From Cernens ardua (GTDB taxonomy: Bacteria > Pseudomonadota > Gammaproteobacteria > Pseudomonadales > Halomonadaceae): DNA of 64,000 bases. Both the position numbers and the translations under genes were made by a program. The stretch is from NCBI RefSeq assembly GCF_051251085.1, contig NZ_JBPCZH010000003.1, positions 186,001 to 250,000 of the forward strand, written 5' to 3'. The notes below the pieces were generated by a model. It worked only from the letters and a program-made list of their open reading frames with translations. It was not told the DNA's origin and did not search any database. Below, in pieces: positions 48,828 to 57,241 of the stretch. Position 1 is the first letter of the stretch. Each line of letters begins with the position of its first letter.

Positions 48828-48871
48828 CAGGCCCGGATAAAAAAACATGCGAGTATTTTTATCCGGGCCTG
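48828..48871. terminator. Perfect 16-bp inverted repeat after zapA
   Basis: CAGGCCCGGATAAAAA pairs with TTTTTATCCGGGCCTG around a 10-base loop. It likely terminates zapA transcription before 6S RNA, though no clean T-run follows the outer stem. Confidence 0.65.
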
Positions 48872-48897
48872 TTGTCATCAGTGTCATCTGATACAAT
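48872..48897 (+). promoter_or_regulatory. Probable 6S RNA promoter
   Basis: A -10-like TACAAT lies at 48892-48897, about 5-6 bases before the inferred RNA start. A -35-like TTGTCA is at 48872-48877, but the spacing of 14 is short, so the -35 assignment is weak. Confidence 0.45.
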
Positions 48898-48900
48898 AGG

Positions 48901-49084
48901 GGCTGTTCTCTGGGGTGCTAGCCAGTTGTCATCGTCCCTCGAGCCTATGCTAAATCCCAGGGAGGCTCGCTAGGGAGGACTGTGTGCAAGTCCGTGCGAC
49001 GGAACGCCTAAGGTCTTTTCTGGAGCCACCCACCTGAACCAGTAGGTTCAGGGCCAGCACAACAGCGGCACTTTGGAGAACCTC
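48901..49084 (+). ncRNA. ssrS: 6S RNA
   Basis: 6S RNA mimics an open promoter and sequesters sigma-70 RNA polymerase. It sits exactly between zapA and ygfA, its conserved locus. The ends pair: GTTCTC near 48905-48910 with GAGAAC at 49076-49081, continuing through GGGGTGC with GCGGCACTTT. The 3' half contains the hallmark hairpin CCTGAACC-AGTA-GGTTCAGG followed by CAGCACAACAGCGGCA. The ends are estimated from pairing, so each may be off by a few bases. Confidence 0.92.
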
Positions 49085-49882
49085 ATGTCACAGCGCACAT
49101 TATCGCGCCGCTCTGGGCGTATACGTAAGGCGCATTATCTCTTTACAGCATCACCATTGTTAACGGCAACTTCTCCCAAAACCTTCCGCCATCGTCAAGT
49201 GCCGAAGAATGCTGGATGCCTGGACCAATCATCGTCACACACAGTCCCAATAAGTCGTCAGCAATTACGGCGACAGTTACGTCAGCGTAGGCGGTCGCTC
49301 TCTGCTACGCAGCAAAGGGAAGCAGCGATAGGCATGTGTCGGGCAATTTTGTCAACGAATATACTCCTCAGCGTACGTCATCTCGCCCTTTACCTACCCA
49401 ATGATGGCGAAATTAATCCAACATTGCTCATCCCCTATCTCCACAAACGTGGAATCAACCTGTATCTTCCTGTGCTTCGCCCCTATGTTGAAAACCGGCT
49501 TTGGTTTGTTCGCCTGCAGCCTGGAACACGCCTTGTCCGCAACAGGTTTGGTATTTGGGAACCAGAAACACGCTCGGCCGCTCACCCATCAAAACGTATT
49601 CCTGCCTGGGCATTGGATATGGTTTTGATGCCACTGGTCGGATTCGATGAGCAGGGAGGGCGACTGGGAATGGGCGGTGGTTTTTACGACCGGAGCCTCA
49701 GCTTCAAACAAACGGGTAATAACACATCGGGGAGTGGCAATAGGCCAGCTCTGCTAGGATTGGCACATGACTGTCAGCGCGTGGACAAACTCGAACTGGC
49801 CCCTTGGGATATACCACTTCAGAATATCGTGACAGCGCAACGTGGATGGTTACTAGGGAATAAATCGAAACGCTTGCGATGA
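49085..49882 (+). CDS. ygfA: 5-formyltetrahydrofolate cyclo-ligase
   Basis: YgfA converts 5-formyl-THF to 5,10-methenyl-THF using ATP. Core motifs are LALYLPNDGEINPTLL, FGIWEP, MPLVGFDEQGGRLGMGGGFYDRSL and LGLAHDCQRV (in parts). The protein is about 265 residues from the ATG at 49085 (GGAG 6 nt upstream); family members are near 180-200. The extra 60 N-terminal residues are Arg/Ser-rich and not conserved, so a later non-ATG start is possible. The coding start abuts the 6S RNA 3' end. Confidence 0.88.
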   Translation: MSQRTLSRRSGRIRKAHYLFTASPLLTATSPKTFRHRQVPKNAGCLDQSSSHTVPISRQQLRRQLRQRRRSLSATQQREAAIGMCRAILSTNILLSVRHLALYLPNDGEINPTLLIPYLHKRGINLYLPVLRPYVENRLWFVRLQPGTRLVRNRFGIWEPETRSAAHPSKRIPAWALDMVLMPLVGFDEQGGRLGMGGGFYDRSLSFKQTGNNTSGSGNRPALLGLAHDCQRVDKLELAPWDIPLQNIVTAQRGWLLGNKSKRLR

Positions 49883-49886
49883 TACG

Positions 49887-49982
49887 CTAACGCATAATGG
49901 TTTGAGCGTATGTCGTTGCTACCATACCTATACCAAAAATGACGAACAACATCACGAGAAAGTCAGGTTTACGTTTTTTCAT
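49887..49982 (-). CDS. Small single-helix membrane protein (31 aa)
   Basis: This short ORF encodes MKKRKPDFLVMLFVIFGIGM followed by 11 residues: a basic N-terminus and one hydrophobic helix. GGAG lies 5 nt before the ATG. I have the impression that similar short KKRKPDF-type proteins occur next to ygfA in related bacteria, but cannot check. It is convergent with ygfA. Confidence 0.5.
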   Translation of the reverse strand: MKKRKPDFLVMLFVIFGIGMVATTYAQTIMR

Positions 49983-50297
49983 TCCTGCTCCGAAGGCTAC
50001 CGGGTAGGCAACATCAGTCAACAAGCGTAAAGAAGGGTGAGAGTGGCACGTATTAAACCATACGGGCACTATTCCTGTTGCAACTATTTATAGTTCATTC
50101 GTTACATTGTGCAAATTCAATCGTGCAAAAATGTCAGCAGCCTTTTAAACGTTTACTTGTGTGATCGTGTAAAATCCCGAAATAGGCACAGGTTGATCAG
50201 GTTAGCAAGCCACTTTCCATTGACCGCGCCTCATCGCTCATCCGTTTGATTTGCACCGACACCACTACTAGCATCGACACCACAAGCGAATACCATC
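49983..50297. other. Intergenic region upstream of pyrC
   Basis: There is no further gene. A pyrC promoter is expected in this stretch, but I did not recognise PurR or other operators. Confidence 0.45.
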
Positions 50298-51347
50298 ATG
50301 TCAAACTCATCCCCTCTCCAGCAGCTCACTATTCATAAGCCTGATGACTGGCACTTGCACCTTCGCGATGGCGATATGCTAAAAACCGTACTCCCTAGCA
50401 CGAGCGCTCACTTCGCCAGAGCTATCATCATGCCGAACCTGGTTCCTCCGATCACGACTGTGAACGATGCCATTGCCTATCGAGACCGTATTGAAGCAGC
50501 CATACCCGCTGAAAATAATTTCACACCATTGATGACCTGCTATTTGACAGATAACTTGGCTCCTACTGAGCTGGAACGTGGTTTCAATGAACATGTTTTC
50601 ACCGCAGCCAAACTGTATCCGGCCAATGCAACAACCAATTCGAGCCATGGGGTCAGTGATATTTCAAAAATACACGCAGTTCTTGAAACCATGGAGCGCA
50701 TAGGGATGCCATTATTGGTGCATGGTGAAGTGACCTCACCGGACATCGATATTTTCGACCGTGAAGCCGTATTTATCGAAAAAGTACTTGAGCCCTTGCG
50801 CCGTGATTTTCCGGCACTAAAAGTGGTGATGGAACACATTACAACAAAAAATGCGGCCGAGTATGTACAAAGCGGTAGTGAAAACCTCGCAGCGACTGTC
50901 ACACCCCAGCATTTACGACACAATCGTAATGACATGCTGGTAGGAGGTATTCGCCCCCATCTGTACTGTCTACCCATTCTGAAGCGAAATATTCACCAAA
51001 CGGCGCTTCGCAAGCTGGTTGCCAGTGGTTTTGAGAGAGTCTTTCTCGGGACGGATTCGGCTCCGCATCCTCGCCATGCGAAAGAATCTGCCTGTGGATG
51101 TGCAGGTGTGTTCAATGCCAATGCTGCCTTGGGCGCCTATGCAGAAGTATTCGAGGATGAGGGGGCTCTAGACGCTTTTGAGGGGTTTTGTTCACTCAAT
51201 GGCCCGCGTTTCTATGGCTTACCCATTAACGAAGAAAAAATCACGCTAGCCCGGCAGGAAACGTCTTATCCCGAGCAATTGGGAGAGGGAGACACGCTTG
51301 TCCACCCCTATCTGGGTGGTGGCAGCACTCGCTGGGGCGTTATATAA
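50298..51347 (+). CDS. pyrC: Dihydroorotase (class II)
   Basis: PyrC cyclises carbamoyl-aspartate to dihydroorotate in pyrimidine synthesis. At 349 residues it is the compact class II form. Zinc ligands are in DDWHLHLRDG near residue 17, the carbamylated lysine lies in AAKLYPANATTNSSHGV, and further histidines occur in VHGEVT and VMEHITTK. The aspartate region is FLGTDSAPHPRHAKE. It is a single gene with its own terminator. Confidence 0.97.
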   Translation: MSNSSPLQQLTIHKPDDWHLHLRDGDMLKTVLPSTSAHFARAIIMPNLVPPITTVNDAIAYRDRIEAAIPAENNFTPLMTCYLTDNLAPTELERGFNEHVFTAAKLYPANATTNSSHGVSDISKIHAVLETMERIGMPLLVHGEVTSPDIDIFDREAVFIEKVLEPLRRDFPALKVVMEHITTKNAAEYVQSGSENLAATVTPQHLRHNRNDMLVGGIRPHLYCLPILKRNIHQTALRKLVASGFERVFLGTDSAPHPRHAKESACGCAGVFNANAALGAYAEVFEDEGALDAFEGFCSLNGPRFYGLPINEEKITLARQETSYPEQLGEGDTLVHPYLGGGSTRWGVI

Positions 51348-51369
51348 CACATAGTCACTTCGATTATAA

Positions 51370-51405
51370 AAAAAGGGCCAACACCGTGCAGGTGAGGCCC
51401 TTTTT
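51370..51405. terminator. Bidirectional terminator after pyrC
   Basis: AAAAAGGGCC pairs with GGCCCTTTTT, with an inner CACC/GGTG stem, between convergent pyrC and the UspA gene. Confidence 0.9.
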
Positions 51406-51451
51406 GCTGGAAAACCATATTGACGGACTTAACGGCTAATCACTGTTGGTA

Positions 51452-51970
51452 TCAGTCCTTTTCATTGCCCTTTCCATTACCCTTTTCATTTGTTACACGA
51501 GTCGTTAAAACCGGTATCGGTGATGAACGCACGATATATTCCGCGGTTGATCCTACCAGCATACGGCTCAGGCCACTGCGACCTTGAGTTCCCACTATAA
51601 TCAAGTCCGCATCAAATTCCTGCGCTTTACTGATAATGATCCGTTTGGGTACGGCATTGCTAACGACACGCGTCTCGACCTCGGGCCAATCTGCGTCGGA
51701 CTCACCTTCCTTCGGGGAAAGATAGCGTGCGACAAACCGGGACAGACGTCCTTGAGCGTCTTTTAGAAGTTCCTGGTTGATTTCATCAAGATCCGCAATT
51801 TCAGCAAAAGAACTGATATCAACGTCCTCCCCCTGCGTAATCGGCACAGTGACATGGAGAACAATCAGTTTCGCACCGGATAAACCCGCAATAGAAAGTG
51901 CCAATGCAGCTGCGTTGGAAGCACTTTCGGAAAAATCAGTGGCAAGCAGGATACGTTTGAAGTAAATCAT
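51452..51970 (-). CDS. Universal stress protein (UspA family)
   Basis: This 172-residue protein starts with FKRILLATDFSESASNAAALAL and has the ATP-binding G-2x-G-9x-GST motif in IIVGTQGRSGLSRMLVGSTAEYIVR (in part), ending in the family strand PIPVLTTRV. It is therefore likely an ATP-binding Usp. The C-terminal tail after that is polar (EKGNGKGNEKD). It stands alone. Confidence 0.93.
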   Translation of the reverse strand: MIYFKRILLATDFSESASNAAALALSIAGLSGAKLIVLHVTVPITQGEDVDISSFAEIADLDEINQELLKDAQGRLSRFVARYLSPKEGESDADWPEVETRVVSNAVPKRIIISKAQEFDADLIIVGTQGRSGLSRMLVGSTAEYIVRSSPIPVLTTRVTNEKGNGKGNEKD

Positions 51971-52119
51971 GAGAAACCTCCCACGAGATTAATGATATAA
52001 GGCGTAGCTCTTGTGCTATAGGCGAAGACCGCCCTTATTCGGCTGAAAGAGTGTTGCCTACTTACAACATGACTGCCATGCGACGAAAGGTTAGAAAAGC
52101 GAGTGAGACATGAGAAACA

Positions 52120-52157
52120 AATTGCCCCAATGTTTCACGTGAAACATCGGGGCAATT
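52120..52157 (-). terminator. ilvA terminator-like hairpin built around parS
   Basis: AATTGCCCC (52120-52128) pairs with GGGGCAATT (52149-52157). Between them is the full palindromic parS, giving a nearly continuous 38-base inverted repeat with one mismatched pair. It lies 17 bases after the ilvA stop; a weak T-rich stretch follows leftward. Confidence 0.75.
52131..52146. promoter_or_regulatory. parS site 3 (ParB-binding)
   Basis: A perfect copy of TGTTTCACGTGAAACA. Unlike the other two it is intergenic, at the centre of the ilvA terminator-like hairpin. Confidence 0.93.
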
Positions 52158-52174
52158 AGCATCCAAACAGGATC

Positions 52175-53716
52175 CTAACGAAGGAACAGGCTATAGGCCG
52201 GGTTATCCGTTTCATTCCAGAAGCTGTACCCGATAGTATCAAGCAGTGATTCCAGGCCCTCTATCTCATGACTCGGCACATAAAGCCCCGCTAGAACACG
52301 GCCATAAGCATCACCATGGTTACGATAGTGAAAGAGAGACAAATTCCAGCTCTCGGGCAGATGATCCAGGAAATTCAGCAAAGCCCCCGGACGCTCAGGG
52401 AACTCGAAACGGTACAGGACTTCTTCCAGATCCCCTGTGGTATCCTGAGGACCACGGCCACCGCCAATGTGACGCACATGCACCTTGGCAAGTTCGTTAT
52501 CCGACAAATCCTCAACAGGATACCCCGCGTCACGCAGTGAGGTAATGATATCCATGCGATCCTGACCATTGGGCTGGACCTGAAGCCCAACAAAGATCCG
52601 AGCTTCCTGAGGATCAGAATAGCGATAGTTGAATTCCGTCACCATTCTGTCGCTGATAATACGGCAGAAGCTTTTAAAGTTGCCAGGCCCTTCCGGGATG
52701 GTTACCGCCAGAATGGCCTCACGTTGCTCACCTATTTGCGTACGTTCAGCAATGCCCTGCAACCGGTCAAAATTGGTATTGGCACCGGAGTTTACACAAA
52801 TCAAGGTTTGGTCTCTTACACCATCACGCTGTACATATTTTTTCAATCCCGCCAATGAAACGGCACCTGAAGGCTCTGCCAAACCGCGGGTATCCTCGAA
52901 AATATCCTTTACTGCTGCACAAATCTCATCAGTGGACACGGTAATCACCTCATCCACGCACTCTTTCGCCACCTTGAAAGGATCTTCACCGATACGAGCG
53001 ACAGCCACACCTTCCGCAAACAGGCCAACTGTAGGCAGATTGACCGGCTCACCGGCATCCAGCGCTGCCTTGAGGCATGCTGCGTCCTCGGGCTCAACCC
53101 CGATCACGCGAATATCCGGATGAAGATATTTGATATAAGCTGCCATACCGGCAATCAATCCACCACCACCCACCTGTATAAATACGGCATCGATAGGCTT
53201 CTGATACTGCCTAAGGATTTCCATTGCTACCGTCCCCTGCCCAGCGATCACGTCAGGATCATCAAAAGGAGGCACATATGTATAGCCATATTCCTGTTGC
53301 AGGTGCCGAGCATGTTCCAACGCATCATTGAACGCATCACCATGCAGTACCACTTCAGCACCACGTGCTCGAACTGCCTTGACCTTGATATCTGGCGTAA
53401 TTTGAGGCATGACAATCACGGCTTTGACACCCATTTGCCTTGCTGCCAATGCCACCCCTTGCGCATGGTTACCTGCAGAAGCGGTAATAACGCCTTTTTC
53501 TCGTTGCTCAGGGGAAAGCTGCACCATTCGGTTGTAGGCACCTCTGATTTTAAAGGAAAAAACAGGCTGTAAATCTTCTCTTTTAATCAGCACCTGATTA
53601 TGCAGACGTTCAGAGAGAAGTGGCGCAGACGAAAGAGGTGTCTCAATCGCAGCCTCATAAACCCGGGCAGAGAGGATTCGTTTGGCATACGATTCGAGCA
53701 TTGAGCTTGCAGACAT
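52175..53716 (-). CDS. ilvA: Threonine ammonia-lyase, biosynthetic
   Basis: IlvA deaminates threonine to 2-oxobutyrate, the first step of isoleucine synthesis. The 513-residue length indicates the biosynthetic form with two C-terminal ACT-like domains (FPERPGALLNFLDHLP and the preceding FKSFCRIISD region). The PLP lysine is in FSFKIRGAYNRM near residue 53, and the PLP-phosphate loop is VQVGGGGLIAG. It is divergent from rpiA. Confidence 0.96.
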   Translation of the reverse strand: MSASSMLESYAKRILSARVYEAAIETPLSSAPLLSERLHNQVLIKREDLQPVFSFKIRGAYNRMVQLSPEQREKGVITASAGNHAQGVALAARQMGVKAVIVMPQITPDIKVKAVRARGAEVVLHGDAFNDALEHARHLQQEYGYTYVPPFDDPDVIAGQGTVAMEILRQYQKPIDAVFIQVGGGGLIAGMAAYIKYLHPDIRVIGVEPEDAACLKAALDAGEPVNLPTVGLFAEGVAVARIGEDPFKVAKECVDEVITVSTDEICAAVKDIFEDTRGLAEPSGAVSLAGLKKYVQRDGVRDQTLICVNSGANTNFDRLQGIAERTQIGEQREAILAVTIPEGPGNFKSFCRIISDRMVTEFNYRYSDPQEARIFVGLQVQPNGQDRMDIITSLRDAGYPVEDLSDNELAKVHVRHIGGGRGPQDTTGDLEEVLYRFEFPERPGALLNFLDHLPESWNLSLFHYRNHGDAYGRVLAGLYVPSHEIEGLESLLDTIGYSFWNETDNPAYSLFLR

Positions 53717-54063
53717 GATGAACTTCCAAAACTGACCCGTACCTGACGGGTGAACAAGGCTGTTTAAAAAACGGTAATTGAATATATATTATTTCGACAA
53801 TACGTGATTTTTGCTCAATCATCCATATTTTAAGCAGTTACTGCTTTCGTCTAACATCTGTTTCATTCGATATGATTCACTTGTGAGGCCCGTCGGTTCT
53901 ATAATTGGGCTACTCATACAGGTTTACACCGTGCTAAATCATTACATGTTCATGCCATTAGCAGCTCATGCCAATGGCCTATCTGCCGCATGAAGATGTT
54001 TGATCGTGCGCCTCTCTTTCATCACCCTGTCATTTCCATGGCAGAGGTCTATCGGAGCCGTTA
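53717..54063. other. Divergent intergenic region ilvA/rpiA
   Basis: There is no gene. A TATAAT hexamer at 53900-53905 could be a -10 element for rpiA, but no good -35 lies at the right distance. I saw no isoleucine leader-peptide attenuator. Confidence 0.45.
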
Positions 54064-54762
54064 ATGTCTAGCCCTAAATTGACTCAGGATGATTTAAAAC
54101 GCCTGGTTGCTCAGGCAGCACTGGATGAAGTTGTTCCCTCATTGCAGAAAGACACCATTCTCGGTATTGGTACCGGCTCCACAGCGGCCTTTTTTATCGA
54201 GGGGCTGGAAGCACATAAGCACAAATTTGCGGGCGCCGTATCCAGCTCCGATAGAAGTGCAAAGCTTCTATCCGATATGGGCATTGACGTTCTACCTCTC
54301 AACAGTGTCGACAAGATCCCGTTTTATATCGATGGCGCAGATGAAATCAATGGCGATCTTGAACTGATAAAAGGGGGGGGTGCGGCATTAACCAGAGAGA
54401 AAATCATTGCAGCATGTTCGGATACGTTTATTTGTATAGCAGACGACTCTAAACTCAGTGATCAATTAGGGCAATTCCCCCTCCCGGTAGAAGTTATTCC
54501 CATGGCGCGTTCATATGTTGCGCGTGAGCTCGTCAAACTTGGCGCCTCCCCTATCTACCGCGAGGGTGTTGTGACTGATAATGGAAACCAGATCCTTGAC
54601 CTGTACGACTTCCCGATCGCCAATCCGAAGGAAACCGAAGACCGTATCAATGCCATTGTCGGCGTAGTATGCAATGGGATTTTTGCGCATCGCAAAGCCG
54701 ATATAGTATTGGTAAGCCACCCGGATGGTGTTCAACGTATGGATGCAACTCCCACGGTATAG
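54064..54762 (+). CDS. rpiA: Ribose-5-phosphate isomerase A
   Basis: RpiA interconverts ribose-5-phosphate and ribulose-5-phosphate. The 232-residue length fits. Motifs are LGIGTGSTAAFFIEGL for phosphate binding, DGADEINGDLELIKGGGAALTREK with the catalytic Asp/Glu/Lys (in parts), and a C-terminal NGIFAHRKADIVLV. A run of eight G encodes the conserved GGG. GGAG precedes the ATG. Confidence 0.97.
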   Translation: MSSPKLTQDDLKRLVAQAALDEVVPSLQKDTILGIGTGSTAAFFIEGLEAHKHKFAGAVSSSDRSAKLLSDMGIDVLPLNSVDKIPFYIDGADEINGDLELIKGGGAALTREKIIAACSDTFICIADDSKLSDQLGQFPLPVEVIPMARSYVARELVKLGASPIYREGVVTDNGNQILDLYDFPIANPKETEDRINAIVGVVCNGIFAHRKADIVLVSHPDGVQRMDATPTV

Positions 54763-54955
54763 GGCTCTTCCCAGATGTCACTATCATTCGTGACATTACT
54801 CATATATGGGTAGCTGTGGGACGCGTAAGTGCAGGGCATTTTGATCTGCAACAATTGACATTTGACAGACATCAGGAAAGCTCTCTATCCCCATGGATAA
54901 CAGAGTCATGTCTGAAAATGACCATTTTTTATACTTTTTGTACGAGCCTTGAGCA

Positions 54956-55180
54956 ATGATGACTCAGATCACATCTTTAATGCGTGTTTCCAAGCATCTA
55001 GCATCGATCCTGATGCTATTACTGATAGCGACTCCCGCTTTGGCCGCACGCGAGGCTCGGCCGGAAGATATCGAATATTGGCACACTCAGGGTCCGTGGG
55101 TTATTTTCGAGCTTTGTGTGGGAGGCGCCATCTTTATGTTGATTATTATCTGGTGGGTATCACGTAACAGGAAAAGATGA
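54956..55180 (+). CDS. Small two-helix membrane protein, unknown
   Basis: This 74-residue protein has a signal-like first hydrophobic stretch ending LIATPALAAREARPED, then EYWHTQGPWVIFELCVGGAIF and a second helix ending WWVSRNRKR (quoted in parts). I do not recognise a family. It lies just downstream of rpiA and left of the AT-rich island. The start may be M1 or the ATG at codon 2. Confidence 0.6.
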   Translation: MMTQITSLMRVSKHLASILMLLLIATPALAAREARPEDIEYWHTQGPWVIFELCVGGAIFMLIIIWWVSRNRKR

Positions 55181-55362
55181 ACAATCTCAAAATCTCTTAT
55201 ACTATTAGATGCTCTGAATAAAGTGCAACAGCTTAAGAATTAATTTCTCCAATCACCATTTACCTTAGGTTCCGCATTCAATTATCTAAGTCAAAAGCTG
55301 CCAATTTAGCAAGAAGGTGCAATAGTAATCCTCCGTTTATAACAGGGTTGAAAAGTAGAGAT

Positions 55363-55932
55363 CATGCGGCTGTATTTAGCCGCTGATTCGTCATCATACC
55401 ATTAGAGCCCATATGTGGTCTTTCGTTGTTATACTTCTACATCCAGTCCGTGGCAAATTCTCGGATATGATCAAGGTCTTTCCAATAGTACTGTGGGAAC
55501 CATTCATACCGCACGATCCAATTGAACCCACCTAAGCATTCTGTTGTGGCTTGCCGGGTTGGATATAATTCAAGGCAATGCCATACTTTTTCACCCATTC
55601 GATAATGTCCGTACCGTATACCGGGCGTTATCGTACCGCATGGCCAGCGGCTTTCCTCGCCGTTCAATGATATGCTCCAGTGGTCGGATCACTCGGGGCG
55701 TTGGTAGAGGTGGGCTTATTCTTTTTTCGAGCGCATCCTCCACGGTCACGACATTGATCTTCTCTTCAACGTACATCTTGTGCAGCCGGGCATTCTCGGC
55801 TTTCAGCTCCTTCATGCGAGCATCATCGATACATCCATACCGCCATATTGGGAGCGCCAATTGTAGAAAATGGTCGTGTTAATGCCTAGATCGCGGCAAA
55901 GGTTTGGCTGTCGGTGAAGCGTGTTTTTTCAT
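55363..55932 (-). pseudogene. IS3-family transposase remnant (orfA plus orfB fragments)
   Basis: Read leftward across several frames, recognisable IS3 pieces occur in the right order. They are an orfA start (RFTDSQTFAAI, then a stop), LGINTTIFYNWRSQYGGMDVS, then MKELKAENARLHKMYVEEK, then the orfB pieces VIRPLEHIIERRGKPLAMRYDNA and VRYEWFPQYYWKDLDHIREFATDWM, a stop, and YNNERPHMG. The middle of orfA and most of the orfB catalytic core are deleted, and there are frameshifts and stops. It is long dead and marks the left edge of the AT-rich island. Confidence 0.85.
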
Positions 55933-56053
55933 TGTGTAGAACTCTTATCCTGATAGTTATTCTACTTCTCAGCCCACTTATTCAGTGGGAGGATTACCCA
56001 ATAAAAGCTGAGCTTAAAGCTATTCATTAAACAAATAAATCTATAGACCTTTT

Positions 56054-57241
56054 CTAGTTAGCCCGTTTAATAGCAAAAAACCACCATGCGTTGAAGCCAA
56101 TACCTACCAACAAGAAAGGAATCATAAGCATATTAAGCCTAAACCAACCTAAATTTGTAAGAGCTGTAGCTGCAACCAGCGATGCTATTGAAGAAAAAAA
56201 GTAGCGTAAAGTCTCACTAGCCGTCTGCGCCGATCGCTTCATATTTATATCCTCTCCTTGAGATAGTAGTATTGAGCTAGTAACGAAGCTTATATTCCAA
56301 CCTATTCCTAGTAATGCGAGTGCCCAATAGTAGCCTGAGAGATTATAAATCCCAGACAATCCCAATATCGATGCCAGTAGCATTAATAAAATGCCCATAC
56401 TTAAACTAGTAATAACGCCAAGTTTGCGAAAAGTAAAACCAGCAATAAGTGATGGAGCAAACATACCAACCAAATGCCATTGCATCACTCCAGCACTATC
56501 AGACGTTGTCCAACCAGACTCCACGATTGCCAATGGAGCTGCGCTCATAAGCAACATCATCACCGTGGTGGCTAAAACACCATTGAAGGTTCCTACTAGA
56601 AAAATAGGCTGCTTCAGCGCTTTAATAGAACATCGTATGGAAATTGTCGTTCTCTCAACGTAGGTAGGCCTAGCATCAACACTGTACCCAATTGTTAGTA
56701 AAGCAATGCATAGAAATGTTAATATTCCCACTATCAAATAGGAACCGACGTAGAGAGAAGAAGGCCATAAATTAGCCCCCCAAATAGCCAGCATAGGTCC
56801 GAAAAAAGCAGCAATTACGCCACCGGCTAATACCAATGATACAGCATATTGTTTCACGTCAGTTGGAACCAAATCACCAGCAGCTAACCGATAGAACTGA
56901 GCAGAGGCTTGGTAAGATCCAACGAGGAGACATCCTAAACAAAGCCCCCAAAAGTTATGGTCCCATACTGAAGCAGCAGATATAAAAGCCCCACATGTAC
57001 CGATAATACAACCAGAGATGAGAGCATAGCGTCTCCCATAATTGCGGATGTGCCATCCTAATATAGGCATAAAAATCGCACCACCAACAGTTAGTAATGC
57101 AAATGGTACAGTAGCCAAATCAGGATGAGAGGTTAATGATTGTCCTGCAAGACTAGTGATAGTCAAATCAACAGAAATACCCGCAGTAAAAAGAACTTGG
57201 CAAAGAACTAAAATCCAAACCTCTTTAGGTAAAGAAATCAT
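56054..57241 (-). CDS. MFS transporter, likely exporter of the island pathway
   Basis: This 395-residue protein has 12 hydrophobic segments and an MFS loop-2/3 motif (GWHIRNYGRRYALISG). It looks like a small drug or metabolite efflux permease rather than a sugar porter. Its ATG overlaps the stop of the isonitrile-hydratase-like gene (ATGA), so it is translationally coupled and belongs to the five-gene operon. Export of the pathway product, or of its intermediate, is inferred from position. The base composition is AT-rich compared with genes outside the island. Confidence 0.85.
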   Translation of the reverse strand: MISLPKEVWILVLCQVLFTAGISVDLTITSLAGQSLTSHPDLATVPFALLTVGGAIFMPILGWHIRNYGRRYALISGCIIGTCGAFISAASVWDHNFWGLCLGCLLVGSYQASAQFYRLAAGDLVPTDVKQYAVSLVLAGGVIAAFFGPMLAIWGANLWPSSLYVGSYLIVGILTFLCIALLTIGYSVDARPTYVERTTISIRCSIKALKQPIFLVGTFNGVLATTVMMLLMSAAPLAIVESGWTTSDSAGVMQWHLVGMFAPSLIAGFTFRKLGVITSLSMGILLMLLASILGLSGIYNLSGYYWALALLGIGWNISFVTSSILLSQGEDINMKRSAQTASETLRYFFSSIASLVAATALTNLGWFRLNMLMIPFLLVGIGFNAWWFFAIKRAN

